This document shows positions 46,601-49,480 of a stretch of DNA of 64,000 nt, one piece after another (position 1 is the stretch's first letter; each line of letters begins with the position of its first letter). A model generated the notes under the pieces. It ran no database searches. It was not told the DNA's origin and saw only the letters and a program-made list of their open reading frames with translations. The translations under genes were made by a program, and so were the position numbers. Location: positions 47,471-111,470 of the forward strand of contig JAVSML010021654.1 of the NCBI GenBank assembly GCA_038503035.1, written 5' to 3'. The DNA is from Crocodylus rhombifer. Its lineage: Eukaryota; Chordata; Crocodylia; Crocodylidae.

Positions 46601-47974
46601 TGCCCTTTCTAAGTCTGTGGGCAACACGCTCCTCTCAGATTACAATTTACTCCACACTGCATCAATTGCAGCTCCTTGCCAGATCCAGTTGTGGAAGGAG
46701 TAAGCAGTACTCCCCAAGGCTGGCTTGCTCCAGCAGGTGAGGATCTAAGTCACAGGGACCTGCTTTTCCTTATGTTGCCTGAGGGCATGTGCTCTTTTCC
46801 CATAGGCACTTCTGCAAGGACAGACATGTGGGCTTTCAGAGGGCTGTGAAGAGGCCGGACTCAGAAGCCAGACACCTTTCCTCAGTAACGGAGAAACACT
46901 TGTCCCCAGCTAAAGCAAGGATGGTGAGAGAGGGCTGGGTGAGTTCAGGGAACCTATTTTTGTTGATGGTTTCACTATGGGTCCATTCTGACTCTTTCAT
47001 GACAATTCAGGGCTGAAAAGCTTCCAGCCATGCGCTGTGAAGAGTTGGTCTGTGGATCAAGGGATTGGGCTCAGTACAGCAGACTGATTTAGAGCAGATA
47101 GTGCTCTTGGAGGCCATGCCCTCTTCTTGTGGGATCCTGGAGATCACTAATGATCAGCACTTGGGTGGCAACTATCCAGAGAAGAGGCAGTGGTGCTGCT
47201 TCAGGTGCTTCACCACTATGCCCCTAGTTGTAAGAAGAAAAAACTGAGGACTTTCAGCTGGAGATACCATCTTTCAGATAAAGTATAAAAGCCACACTAC
47301 TCCTCATTTGGAAAAAGCCCGTAAGTGTTTTTGAGGGTTCAGCTCCAGTGTCCTGGCCATGTTGAAACGTGGAAAATTCCATTTCATCTCCTGAAATTCC
47401 TCTTAAAGTCTGCTGACTATGTACTTCATCATGGGTTGGGCATGGGTTGGGCAACATGGGTGTGAGCTGTTAACGAGGTACCCCTTTCTGCGCCTCAGTT
47501 GGCTGCATTTTAATGGTACCCAAATCCCATGCCTGTTCCATGGAAATGGTACAAAGCTTTGTTTGTTAGTGTTGTCAGGTCCTGGCAAGTTCCATCCCTG
47601 CACCACGAAGAAGCTAAGACACAGGGAGGTGAATTGGCTGTGGTCACCTAACAAATCTGTGGCACAACCAGGCTTGCACTAAAGGCAGGCTCTGTTCATA
47701 AGACCATGCTGCCTCAGCATGTTCTGACTCCAGACTAAAAGTTTGTCATTGCTCTAACCCACAGGAACTGGGTGAACATCACCATCTCTGCTCTGCGTCT
47801 TTCTCCTCCATAAGCACTGCATCTCTTCCCAGGCAGCATGGCTCTGGAGCCTTGAAGTTGCTGGACCATCTCCAGGGCCGTGTGAGAAAGCTGCGGATAG
47901 AGAATGCCATCAACCACTGGGGCAGCCTGGAGGACCTGGCCAGCCTGCTGGGAGAGCTAGGCCACACATTTTGA
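1536..47974 (+). CDS. Spliced coiled-coil protein gene (5' end outside window)
   Basis: This host gene was rebuilt by following AG acceptors, GT donors and codon phase. Exons: 1536-1627, 2666-2717, 5741-5834, 19783-19895, 20339-20468, 20771-20881 (or from 20760), 21422-21532, 25974-26216, 26605-26667, 27327-27422, 28516-28617, 29181-29363, 32829-32960, 33702-33934, 34852-34990, 36008-36091, 36751-36923, 46806-46923, 47765-47974. Together they give about 825 codons. The N-terminal part is acidic and Ser/Asn-rich. From 19.8 kb on, nearly every exon encodes Leu/Glu/Gln/Lys heptads such as [20 protein letters not shown] do not recognise the orthologue. A centrosomal, ciliary-rootlet or cytoskeletal coiled-coil scaffold is an inference from composition only. 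Introns are loaded with transposons; the longest are 5.8-19.8 kb and 36.9-46.8 kb. Two in-frame TGA codons (21,491 and 47,972) raise the possibility of decay or exon skipping. Confidence 0.75.
2480..2640. repeat. Old CORE/MIR-type SINE remnant
   Basis: The segment ends with ATTGTAAGCTCTTTGGGAC followed by a GTGCAGCACCTAG-like string. These are typical of ancient amniote CORE-SINE 3' regions. It is too diverged to assign a subfamily. Confidence 0.45.
2666..2717 (+). CDS. Host gene exon B
   Basis: A pyrimidine-rich tract and ACTAG acceptor precede it, and a strong donor GG|GTAAGT follows. It is a 52-base exon reading [17 protein letters not shown], Ser/Asn-rich, consistent with a disordered N-terminal region. 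Phase agrees with the exons before and after it. Confidence 0.6.
2814..3505. mobile_element. Non-autonomous element with long inverted arms
   Basis: The left arm (about 2,820-2,930) carries GGAATCAGAACTTGTGGTAG and TTTTATTAGACTAACCAGAT. The right arm (about 3,400-3,500) carries the same strings in reverse complement at about 85-90% identity. Both arms also start with a similar direct GGTTGTAGC..TTGGT motif. This may be two inverted copies of a short interspersed repeat or one MITE-like element; no transposase is present. Confidence 0.55.
4495..5660 (-). mobile_element. Old CR1/L3-type LINE fragment, antisense
   Basis: Read on minus, the segment matches the general layout of the 3' half of a CR1-type reverse transcriptase and its 3' region. 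Strings such as TGGGGACCAGAACTAGGCAC and CATGTCCCCCCTCAATCATC correspond to the same positions of the better-preserved antisense CR1 copies at 16.3 and 22.4 kb. Many stops and indels make it one of the oldest LINE copies here. The 5,215-5,660 part is less certain. Confidence 0.6.
5741..5834 (+). CDS. Host gene exon C (acidic, Ser-rich)
   Basis: The acceptor is GATTTTACAG and the donor GTAAGC. It reads [20 protein letters not shown] and ends SSSLTR in phase 0, joining exon D at 19,783 directly. The acidic stretch is similar to linkers before coiled coils. The following 13.9-kb intron is almost wholly transposon and unassigned DNA. Confidence 0.6.
5835..7400. other. Intron C, no assigned feature
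   Basis: Nothing was confidently recognised. The part from 6,570 to 7,400 is GC-rich, with overlapping open frames on both strands, and may be an old non-autonomous transposon. No terminal repeats could be proven. Confidence 0.35.
7401..11550. other. Intron C, largely unassigned
   Basis: No exon or known element is supported. It has a short palindrome near 7,460-7,490 (CTGAATTTTC..GAAAATTCAG) and a 29-base tandem duplication at 8,508-8,565. It precedes the Harbinger relic and may include eroded parts of that transposon. Confidence 0.35.
8508..8565. repeat. Two-copy 29-bp tandem duplication
   Basis: The unit beginning GCTGGAGGTGGGAAACATAG and ending GGAATTAC occurs twice back to back with no mismatch. 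It is a recent local slippage event with no apparent function. Confidence 0.85.
11560..12430 (-). pseudogene. PIF/Harbinger transposase relic
   Basis: On minus, a frame at 12,289-12,062 contains [20 protein letters not shown] and [19 protein letters not shown], like the helix-turn-helix-type N-terminal part of Harbinger (HARBI1-like) transposases. Just downstream on minus, other frames give TDGTHIRI and [10 protein letters not shown], corresponding to the DDE-domain DGTHIPI-like and SGKVHDAR-like blocks of the family. Frameshifts and stops separate the blocks, so it is inactive. The recognition rests on these motifs alone. Confidence 0.65.
12600..13839 (+). mobile_element. RTE/L2-like LINE: endonuclease part
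   Basis: The frame from about 12,660 contains the AP-endonuclease block [20 protein letters not shown] followed by VGKEGVGK. The end of the domain (DDCW-like motif) is visible near 13,190. The linker toward the RT runs to about 13,839, where the element is cut by an unrelated insertion. Several stops and shifts are present. It is distinct from CR1, and the clade (RTE-X, L2 or related) is not settled. Confidence 0.6.
13840..14816 (+). mobile_element. GC-rich insertion with promoter-like end, possible solo LTR
   Basis: It is flanked on both sides by CCAGGAC (13,833-13,839 and 14,817-14,823) and interrupts the LINE reading frame between the LLNQD block and its continuation. The inserted 977 bases start TGTTTGTTGCC and end TTGTGTCC. 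Near the 3' end are a palindromic CRE-like TGACGTCA (14,704-14,711) and TATAAAC (14,729-14,735), which fits U3 promoter sequence. No polyadenylation signal or internal genes are seen, so solo LTR is only the best guess. Confidence 0.5.
14296..14316. repeat. Poly-C tract
   Basis: A run of about 17 C residues lies inside the GC-rich insertion. It is a simple repeat, prone to sequencing and assembly error. Confidence 0.85.
14817..15540 (+). mobile_element. RTE/L2-like LINE: reverse transcriptase part
   Basis: This is the continuation of the LINE split at 13,839. It has [20 protein letters not shown] (RT finger region), [10 protein letters not shown] and [14 protein letters not shown], then [17 protein letters not shown] after a stop at 15,298. 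A jump at about 15,390 leads directly to [14 protein letters not shown], the catalytic YADD-type block (here YSDD), so several hundred bases are deleted between. It is a dead copy. Confidence 0.65.
15617..15664. repeat. Two-copy 24-bp tandem duplication
   Basis: The unit GCTCTGGGAAGAAATCACGG plus CTCA is repeated twice in tandem without mismatch, near the 3' end of the LINE remnant. Confidence 0.8.
15880..17372 (-). mobile_element. 5'-truncated CR1, antisense
   Basis: On minus it encodes the RT palm ([36 protein letters not shown]) and the thumb and 3' region down to the CR1 3' end near 15,880. It is closely related to the intact CR1 at 60-64 kb but carries stops and a Thr in place of the first Ala of the FADDTK catalytic block. 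Only the 3' half of ORF2 remains. Confidence 0.85.
17466..18092 (-). mobile_element. Solo LTR with perfect 5-bp target duplication
   Basis: The 627-base segment begins TGTCA and ends TGACA, and is flanked by GTGAT on each side (17,461-17,465 and 18,093-18,097). It has no coding region. On minus, GATATAAGGG near 17,840 could be the TATA box, which suggests minus orientation. A TG..CA-bounded block with a 5-bp duplication is the hallmark of a solo LTR left by recombination of an endogenous retrovirus or LTR retrotransposon. It lies between antisense CR1 pieces. Confidence 0.75.
18098..18530 (-). mobile_element. CR1 RT fragment, antisense
   Basis: On minus one open frame (18,528-18,097) reads the RT N-terminal blocks [29 protein letters not shown] and [20 protein letters not shown], ending after FQKAFDTVS. 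It differs from the copy at 15.9-17.4 kb, so it is a second CR1 of another subfamily. Confidence 0.8.
18531..19782. other. End of intron C, no assigned feature
   Basis: A weak MIR-like string (TTGGGCAAGTCATTTAACTT) occurs at 18,534. Otherwise nothing was recognised before exon D. Confidence 0.4.
19783..19895 (+). CDS. Host gene exon D (start of coiled coil)
   Basis: A CTACTTTCAG acceptor and GTACCT donor bound 113 bases reading [20 protein letters not shown] through [14 protein letters not shown]. It has a clear heptad pattern and enters in phase 0. Its last two bases complete an Arg codon with the next exon. Confidence 0.8.
20339..20468 (+). CDS. Host gene exon E
   Basis: The acceptor is CCATAG and the donor GTGAGA. 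It reads [20 protein letters not shown] and onward to GVFQE in phase with exon D. It includes an unusual Arg/Trp/His/Cys-rich stretch ([11 protein letters not shown]) that breaks the heptads. Confidence 0.75.
20771..20881 (+). CDS. Host gene exon F
   Basis: It encodes [20 protein letters not shown] and onward to TRTEDLQE, followed by GTAGGG. The obvious acceptor CCTCAG (exon from 20,760) gives the wrong phase. An acceptor at CCTGAG gives a 111-base phase-0 exon. The exact start is unresolved. Confidence 0.6.
21422..21532 (+). pseudogene. Decayed coiled-coil exon G with in-frame TGA
   Basis: The frame reads [20 protein letters not shown], then QL, a TGA at 21491-21493, then [13 protein letters not shown]. 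Coiled-coil character continues on both sides of the stop, so this is a real former exon. At 111 bases with phase 0-0 it can be skipped without a frameshift. Both splice sites are weak (CTGAAG acceptor, GTTTAG donor). The stop fits a CGA-to-TGA transition. Confidence 0.6.
21896..21945. repeat. GGGGCT simple repeat
   Basis: A short run of GGGGCT hexanucleotides lies just upstream of a CR1 3' end. Confidence 0.8.
21996..23600 (-). mobile_element. CR1 fragment, antisense
   Basis: It starts on plus with AATCATAGAATCATAGAA, the CR1 3' tail in antisense. On minus, frames between 23,414 and 22,085 give [40 protein letters not shown] and the [15 protein letters not shown] thumb block. Stops and shifts split the RT. 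Only the 3' half of ORF2 is present. It is a different subfamily from the 16-kb and 60-kb copies. Confidence 0.85.
23640..24300. repeat. GC-rich interspersed sequence
   Basis: A GC-rich block with overlapping long frames on both strands lies next to the 5' end of an antisense CR1. It ends near GGGGGGCTAAGCCCCGTTAG. It probably derives from a non-autonomous DNA transposon, but no terminal repeats or target duplication were proven, and the frames have no domain. Confidence 0.3.
24785..25548 (+). mobile_element. CR1 3' fragment, sense
   Basis: It begins within the RT thumb ([17 protein letters not shown] block) and proceeds through [20 protein letters not shown] to the 3' tail ending TTTCTATGATTCTATGG at 25,547. 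Stops are present in the region, and the 5' part is missing. Confidence 0.85.
25974..26216 (+). CDS. Host gene exon H (largest coiled-coil exon)
   Basis: The acceptor is TGTTCCAG and the donor GTACCA, giving 81 complete codons in phase 0. The heptads run without break from [18 protein letters not shown] to [12 protein letters not shown]. Strong coding signal makes this one of the safest exons. Confidence 0.85.
26605..26667 (+). CDS. Host gene exon I
   Basis: TGCTTATAG acceptor and GTTTGT donor bound 21 codons, [20 protein letters not shown] then E, in phase 0. It is Gln-rich coiled coil. Confidence 0.8.
26730..26800 (-). mobile_element. Short CR1 3' end, antisense
   Basis: GAATCATAGAATCACAAGAT followed by a degenerate CR1 3' UTR is about 70 bases of a truncated copy, within the intron after exon I. 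Confidence 0.6.
26984..27234. mobile_element. Harbinger-like MITE
   Basis: The left end GGGTGCATCTACATGAGATG and the right end (reverse complement GGGCACATCTACATGAGACA) form inverted repeats of about 35 bases. They are flanked by the 3-bp duplication AGT (26,981-26,983 and 27,235-27,237). The body is AT-rich with repeated GTGCAGTA motifs and no gene. A 3-bp duplication is typical of PIF/Harbinger, and Harbinger MITEs are known in crocodilians. Confidence 0.65.
27327..27422 (+). CDS. Host gene exon J
   Basis: CTGCTCAG acceptor and GTGAAC donor bound 32 codons starting [19 protein letters not shown] and ending SLTRIME, phase 0. It lies just after a MITE insertion (26,984-27,234). Confidence 0.8.
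27840..28010. repeat. Old MIR-type SINE remnant
   Basis: It contains a TTACAGATGGGAAACCTGAG-like core followed by AGGCCCAAGGATAGACAGAG, characteristic of MIR core and tail. It is diverged. Confidence 0.45.
28516..28617 (+). CDS. Host gene exon K
   Basis: TTCTACCTAG acceptor and GTACAG donor bound 34 codons, starting [20 protein letters not shown] and ending RAEAKET, phase 0 at both ends. Confidence 0.8.
29181..29363 (+). CDS. Host gene exon L
   Basis: GATCCCAG acceptor and GTTGGT donor bound 61 codons in phase 0. The frame starts [20 protein letters not shown] and ends RILELQK, uninterrupted heptads. Confidence 0.82.
29540..29690. repeat. Old MIR-type SINE remnant
   Basis: TTATCCCCATTTTACAGATG followed by GAGGCACAGAGAGACTAAGG is the conserved MIR core. 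It lies in the intron between exons L and M. Confidence 0.55.
29950..30340. mobile_element. Probable hAT-type non-autonomous fragment
   Basis: It begins near CAGGCGCAGGCAAAGTCCAG, similar to the terminal sequence of the hAT element that starts at 30,989. The body is GC-rich. The opposite terminal repeat was not found, so the copy is partial. Confidence 0.4.
30835..30960. repeat. Old MIR-type SINE remnant
   Basis: AATAGATGGGTAAATTGAGG followed by a tail resembling the MIR TTGCCxxAGGxCACAC motif. It is diverged. Confidence 0.45.
30989..32603. mobile_element. Non-autonomous hAT element with perfect 8-bp target duplication
   Basis: The left end is CAGGGTCAGGCAATTATTTT and the right end (reverse complement) CAGGGGTGGGCAAAATACAG. 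ATCTAGAG flanks both sides (30,981-30,988 and 32,604-32,611). An 8-bp duplication with short CAGGGGTG-type ends is diagnostic of hAT. The 1,615-base interior has no transposase. Its left part holds a GT-rich minisatellite and its right part is GC-rich, with meaningless long frames on both strands. It lies in the intron before exon M. Confidence 0.75.
31380..31785. repeat. GT/GGGTGT-rich minisatellite inside the hAT element
   Basis: Degenerate repeats of GTGTGGGTGT and GTGGATGTG run over about 400 bases. They create open frames on both strands that are composition artefacts. Confidence 0.75.
32829..32960 (+). CDS. Host gene exon M
   Basis: GTGCTACAG acceptor and GTGGGA donor bound 44 codons in phase 0, from [20 protein letters not shown] to LREELEQ. 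It lies 226 bases after a hAT element. Confidence 0.82.
33330..33660. mobile_element. GC-rich probable MITE
   Basis: The left end has GGGGCGCACATACCCCCC and the right end GGGGGTGCACATGCACCCCC, roughly inverted. The body is GC-rich without a gene. It ends about 40 bases before exon N. No convincing target duplication was found. Confidence 0.4.
33702..33934 (+). CDS. Host gene exon N
   Basis: GACCCTAG acceptor and GTGAGG donor. It reads [20 protein letters not shown], then a less regular Trp/Ser/Ala-rich stretch containing [20 protein letters not shown] and ending FWMAD plus two bases of Arg. The coil appears to pause here. Confidence 0.82.
33990..34090. repeat. Interspersed-repeat fragment with (GATA)n
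   Basis: The string GAGCTTCAGCCCGTGAAAGC followed by a TAGATAGATAGATAG run and TTTGTTAGTTTAAG matches a common sauropsid interspersed repeat in which CCACGAAAGCTTATG precedes an AATAAATTTGTTAGTCT-type end. Only about 100 bases are present. Confidence 0.5.
34852..34990 (+). CDS. Host gene exon O
   Basis: ATTTTATTCAG acceptor; the first base completes the Arg codon from exon N. It reads [20 protein letters not shown] and on through a coil ending QVQMEK, then donor GTAATG. Phase is consistent. Confidence 0.82.
34991..36007. other. Intron O, no assigned feature
   Basis: About 1 kb without recognised coding sequence or repeat between exons O and P. Confidence 0.4.
36008..36091 (+). CDS. Host gene exon P
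   Basis: GTATTTGCAG acceptor and strong GTAAGT donor bound 28 codons, [20 protein letters not shown] to KEQLIQ, phase 0. Confidence 0.83.
36751..36923 (+). CDS. Host gene exon Q (just upstream of the Polinton intron)
   Basis: TTATCCTGCAG acceptor and GTGAGT donor. It reads [20 protein letters not shown] and on to KELDVEME plus two bases of Thr. Phase agrees with the exon at 46,806 across a 9.9-kb intron that contains the Polinton. Confidence 0.82.
37050..37190. repeat. Old MIR-type SINE remnant
   Basis: TGCCTCTTCTTGCTATAAAATGGGGATAAT-type core (complement orientation of the 29.5-kb copy) followed by TTGGCAAAGTGCTTTGTGG, a typical MIR string. It lies in the intron that also contains the Polinton. 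Confidence 0.5.
37722..38145 (+). repeat. Left terminal inverted repeat of the Polinton
   Basis: About 424 bases, matching the right end in reverse complement. The outer 50 bases align closely (GGACACCAGTTTGTTAACTT against GAGACACCAGTTCATCAACT). The rest is a tandem array of units of about 33-37 bases built on a CATATGATG..TGATATCAGAAACCC theme. The inner 150 bases are again unique and matched. The open frame across it is a repeat artefact. Confidence 0.85.
38226..38238. repeat. Poly-C tract
   Basis: A run of 13 C residues just inside the left terminal repeat of the Polinton. Confidence 0.8.
38307..38753 (+). CDS. Polinton small capsid-associated protein (PX-type), tentative
   Basis: An open frame of 148 codons begins at a TTG; an internal ATG near 38,367 is a likelier start. 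Its core has [17 protein letters not shown], then [20 protein letters not shown] and a long amphipathic helix region ending [11 protein letters not shown] Gly-rich short segment followed by a basic/hydrophobic SLFR..PLLRRG helix, directly upstream of the major capsid gene, is what the small PX-type proteins of Polintons look like. No stop or shift interrupts it, unlike its neighbours. The exact homology (adenoviral pX- or pVI-like) is inferred from position and pattern. Confidence 0.55.
   Translation: MLNFTYDPRRPWDFTISKTTMAMVKNDGDPNLYRNYYKAQAGYGLNSYQGVLVMYGAGKGDIFCSLFRKVIPLLRRGLEIIKLHAKNMAQSIAKDAIGHISQAVLDKVGKLAKQEGSAFMWIQRQSLKRETLYAPNVKDLPNPLKRRG
38870..40112 (+). pseudogene. Polinton major capsid protein (double jelly-roll type), broken
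   Basis: The segment between the PX-type gene and the protease has discontinuous frames that together span the length of a Polinton/adintovirus major capsid protein. Early parts (38,870-39,240) carry [16 protein letters not shown] and [11 protein letters not shown] with several stops. The longest intact frame is 39,357-39,794, from [24 protein letters not shown] sequence to [20 protein letters not shown]. The C-terminal part (39,800-40,112) holds [20 protein letters not shown] and ends at a TGA overlapping the protease start. At least three stops and several frameshifts exclude function. Assignment rests on gene order and pattern, not on a search. Confidence 0.65.
40109..40607 (+). pseudogene. 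Polinton adenain-like cysteine protease, frameshifted
   Basis: Two overlapping frames (40,109-40,396 and 40,308-40,607) form one C5-type cysteine protease, the maturation protease of Polintons and adenoviruses. The predicted catalytic His is in PRGHWEVV (codon 40,273), and the Cys block is [10 protein letters not shown] (codons 40,443-40,457). The frame breaks in a run of six T at about 40,313-40,318. The acidic catalytic position cannot be assigned with certainty after the break. It overlaps the end of the capsid gene by a few bases, as in compact viral-type modules. Two AATAAA signals follow at about 40,671 and 40,696. Confidence 0.7.
40668..40702 (+). promoter_or_regulatory. Tandem AATAAA polyadenylation signals after the protease
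   Basis: AATAAAGCAG and AATAAAGCTG lie 65-90 bases after the protease stop and would end the plus-strand capsid-module transcript. A (TG)n stretch follows. Confidence 0.55.
41003..41262 (-). mobile_element. GC-rich hAT-like insertion inside the Polinton
   Basis: A GC-rich block in otherwise AT-rich Polinton DNA. On minus it starts near GTGAGGGGCCCGAGGCAAAT and ends near GGCAGTTTCCCCGATTCAC, resembling a common sauropsid non-autonomous DNA transposon with GGGGCCCxGGGCAA-type ends. No target duplication was proven. It is a secondary insertion after the Polinton arrived. Confidence 0.45.
41801..42990 (-). pseudogene. Polinton DNA polymerase B, C-terminal half, broken
   Basis: Read on minus from 42,990, the frames give [15 protein letters not shown] (just after catalytic motif A), [17 protein letters not shown] (42,711-42,463), then GKFGQRTN near 42,450-42,475, [16 protein letters not shown] (42,305-42,105) and the motif-C region [12 protein letters not shown] at about 42,190-42,210, ending with a thumb segment at 41,801. 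These follow the order of protein-primed B-family polymerases. The motif-C site reads HNTAS in place of the two-Asp catalytic box. At least three frame changes and several stops occur. The exonuclease and N-terminal domains are absent upstream of 42,990. Confidence 0.7.
42998..43320. repeat. Diverged direct duplication in the Polinton right arm
   Basis: A unit of about 100 bases starting GAGTCACCACTAAAAAAGAC (42,998) recurs at 43,223 with several differences, both copies running through AGAAGCTCTGACTACTTCTG. The first copy starts within about 10 bases of where polymerase B homology ends, so the duplication and the polymerase truncation may be linked. Confidence 0.7.
43500..43835. repeat. Second short direct repeat in the Polinton right arm
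   Basis: GGGGTTTTATAATTTCTAGTG (43,540s) and AGGGTTTTATAATTTATAGT (43,800s), each preceded by CTAAACC, form another pair of diverged direct repeats in AT-rich sequence. Confidence 0.5.
43899..44335 (-). CDS. Unrecognised Cys/His-rich ORF in the Polinton right arm
   Basis: On minus an ATG at 44,198 opens 99 codons, but the same frame is open upstream to about 44,335, giving an acidic start ([18 protein letters not shown]) before the ATG. The middle is dense in Cys, His and Gly ([20 protein letters not shown]), then comes a hydrophobic helix ([19 protein letters not shown]). A splice acceptor-like CACCAG at the upstream edge suggests it may have been a 3' exon. I recognise no family. Zinc binding or membrane association is speculation from composition. 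Adintovirus-type elements are known to carry variable accessory genes at this end. Confidence 0.45.
44499..44936 (-). CDS. Hypothetical ORF in the Polinton right arm
   Basis: A 145-codon minus frame lies upstream of the Cys/His-rich ORF. Its C-terminal half is acidic, with weak internal repetition ([19 protein letters not shown]). No domain is recognised. It may be an upstream exon for the 43.9-44.3 kb ORF or simply chance. Confidence 0.3.
   Translation of the reverse strand: MLNQLVEVEGWGCKPKPSVCFPKWVLCLSGTALRQTWADMDSYTTLIRLIIFTSPPRLVEHLHRKRYCSNSFEGEIREGRPLAQRLPEMPELGLEAHASMQQKTCELETHASIKNLASDTETQAPETVVDYLEEESSLVPEPVWR
45110..45659 (-). repeat. Right terminal inverted repeat of the Polinton
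   Basis: About 550 bases, the inverted partner of 37,722-38,145. The tandem units (TGATGTCATGCATCATGTGA-like) are more numerous than on the left, so the two arms differ by roughly 125 bases. Frames through the array are artefacts. Confidence 0.85.
45666..46805. other. Intron remainder after the Polinton
   Basis: About 1.1 kb with no recognised element or exon before exon R. Confidence 0.4.
46806..46923 (+). CDS. Host gene exon R (just downstream of the Polinton intron)
   Basis: TTTTCCCATAG acceptor; the first base completes Thr. It reads [20 protein letters not shown] and ends SPAKARM before GTGAGA. It is basic and not coiled coil. Confidence 0.72.
47560..47690. repeat. Old MIR-type SINE remnant
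   Basis: AGCTAAGACACAGGGAGGTGAATTGGCTG-type core with a following TCACCTAACAAATCTGTGGC string matches MIR layout. It lies in the intron before exon S. Confidence 0.45.
47765..47974 (+). CDS. Last confidently coding host exon S
   Basis: ACCCACAG acceptor. It starts [20 protein letters not shown], passes through [20 protein letters not shown] and ends LLGELGHTF with TGA at 47972-47974. A good donor (AAAAG|GTAACA) lies six bases past the stop, in phase. The exon at 48,616 would then continue the same frame for 19 codons to TAG. The TGA may therefore be a secondary, truncating stop. Confidence 0.72.
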   Translation, partial: ELGEHHHLCSASFSSISTASLPRQHGSGALKLLDHLQGRVRKLRIENAINHWGSLEDLASLLGELGHTF

Positions 47975-48169
47975 GAAAAGGTAACAGGGCAAGATCTGGC
48001 ATAGGAGCCAGCACACTCACTGTAGCCTCGCTGAAGAGACTAGTCAGAAGGTGAACAAGGGGCTGAAATGTCAGATGACATAATGCACAACCCAGCTTGA
48101 CTGCACAGCTGGTGCATAGTTCACAGCTCACTGCTCTCTGGTGGGTATAATACTTAATGGGAGAACTTG

Positions 48170-48315
48170 GGATCTATTCCTGGCTTTGCTACGAGCCTCC
48201 TGGATTTCCTGGGGCAGGTCACATCACCAGTCTGTTCCTGGATTTCCCTCCCTGCAAGATGGGATAGTGCAACAGACCTCCTCTGTAAAATTCTTTGAGA
48301 CCTACTGATGACAAA
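48170..48315. repeat. Old MIR-type SINE remnant
   Basis: CTGGGGCAGGTCACATCACC followed by TTCCCTCCCTGCAAGATGGG is MIR-like. It is downstream of the last coding exon. Confidence 0.45.
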
Positions 48316-48615
48316 TGTTGCTCATATCTCTGAACTCCCTTTGGCCCCCTCTCAACATCCCTTCTGCTTTCTACAAAACCCATCCCAACCTGTACTGGGG
48401 ACTTCACTCCTACTGACTTTTGGATTCCCCCTCCACCTCTTCTCTTGCTTTTCTCTTACTCCTACCCCTGCCAAAAAGTGGGCAATTGACCACACCTACT
48501 GGAGGATGAAGGACCTTCTGTCCCATGCTGCGGATTAGATAGGATTGCAGGGTTAGATAGGATTGAATTAAATCTTCTGGACCCCAACTTGCCTTTCTTT
48601 TTTTTCCTTATGCAG

Positions 48616-48675
48616 ATGCACTTGCTGACAGATCCTTCCTTCCCATCGTTTCAAGGCATAAACAGTAAGAAGTAG
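48616..48675 (+). CDS. Possible former terminal exon or 3' UTR exon
   Basis: A TTCCTTATGCAG acceptor precedes a short phase-0 frame, MHLLTDPSFPSFQGINSKK, then TAG. If the transcript splices from 47,980, this is now 3' UTR because of the upstream TGA. Without that TGA it would add a C-terminal tail. This is inference from splice signals and phase only. Confidence 0.35.
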   Translation: MHLLTDPSFPSFQGINSKK

Positions 48676-49369
48676 AGCATTTGCTGCTGAAGAACTTGAA
48701 GCTGAGCAGGTGGAAGAGTCATCTTCTGTGGACAGGGAGTGGTTGTAAAGGAATGGTTACAGCATTACTAAAATCACTCAAGGCTTTGAGGGAATTCTTT
48801 GTCATGCTTGAGGTTCCTGGATGGCAGGAAGGATGGAGATGATGTGATTCCATGACACATCAAATTGGAACTACTCAGGATACTACCCATTGAATTTTTT
48901 GCATGGAAGCTTCCCACACTTTTGGCTGCTCTCTATGGTCCTTGGCCTAATTTCTTGCTAAGTAAATTCTAGGACTTTTTTCCTTTTGAATGAAATATGT
49001 GCTAGTTCGGGACTGAACAAAATGCCTGCATAGGTAATAACCAGATGGGAGCCAGGAGCTATGGGGATACTGGAGTCATATTCTTGAGCTCTGAAGGCCT
49101 GGAGTGTTAACTAGGTGGGACTAATCCAAAGAACAAGGCCAGGTAAACATGGGAGCCTAAACAGACAATCTTCACTGCTGCTTTCCCCAAATGATTCAAA
49201 CTTAGTGCCGATGAGCCTGTAAAAGACAGGAGTCAGGGGAGGGAGCTGGAATTTATGCCAAGATATTTTCTGATACTAGAAGGAATGGATTATTGAAATG
49301 GGAGTGGGTGTTTCTAGAACCTACAGAGTGAGCAGGTCAGTTTTTAAGGCTGTGGGGGAAAGTGCCGAT
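48676..49369. other. Downstream of host gene, no assigned feature
   Basis: No clear polyadenylation signal, exon or repeat was recognised in this interval. Confidence 0.35.
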
Positions 49370-49480
49370 CAGCATTTCCTCTAAGCTGTGTGGTGTGTGT
49401 GGCTGTGCAGGTGCGCATATGCCGTGCTGCCAGGCGCACTTGCGTGGCCACGCATGCTGTACAGTTTAAAAGGAACACTG
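49370..49480. mobile_element. Small hAT-like MITE
   Basis: The left end CAGCATTTCCTCTAAGCTGT and the right end (reverse complement CAGTGTTCCTTTTAAACTGT) form inverted repeats around a GC-rich body of CGC/GTG motifs. The flanking 8-mers GTGCCGAT and ATGCCAAT agree at six of eight positions, consistent with an old hAT duplication. Confidence 0.55.
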
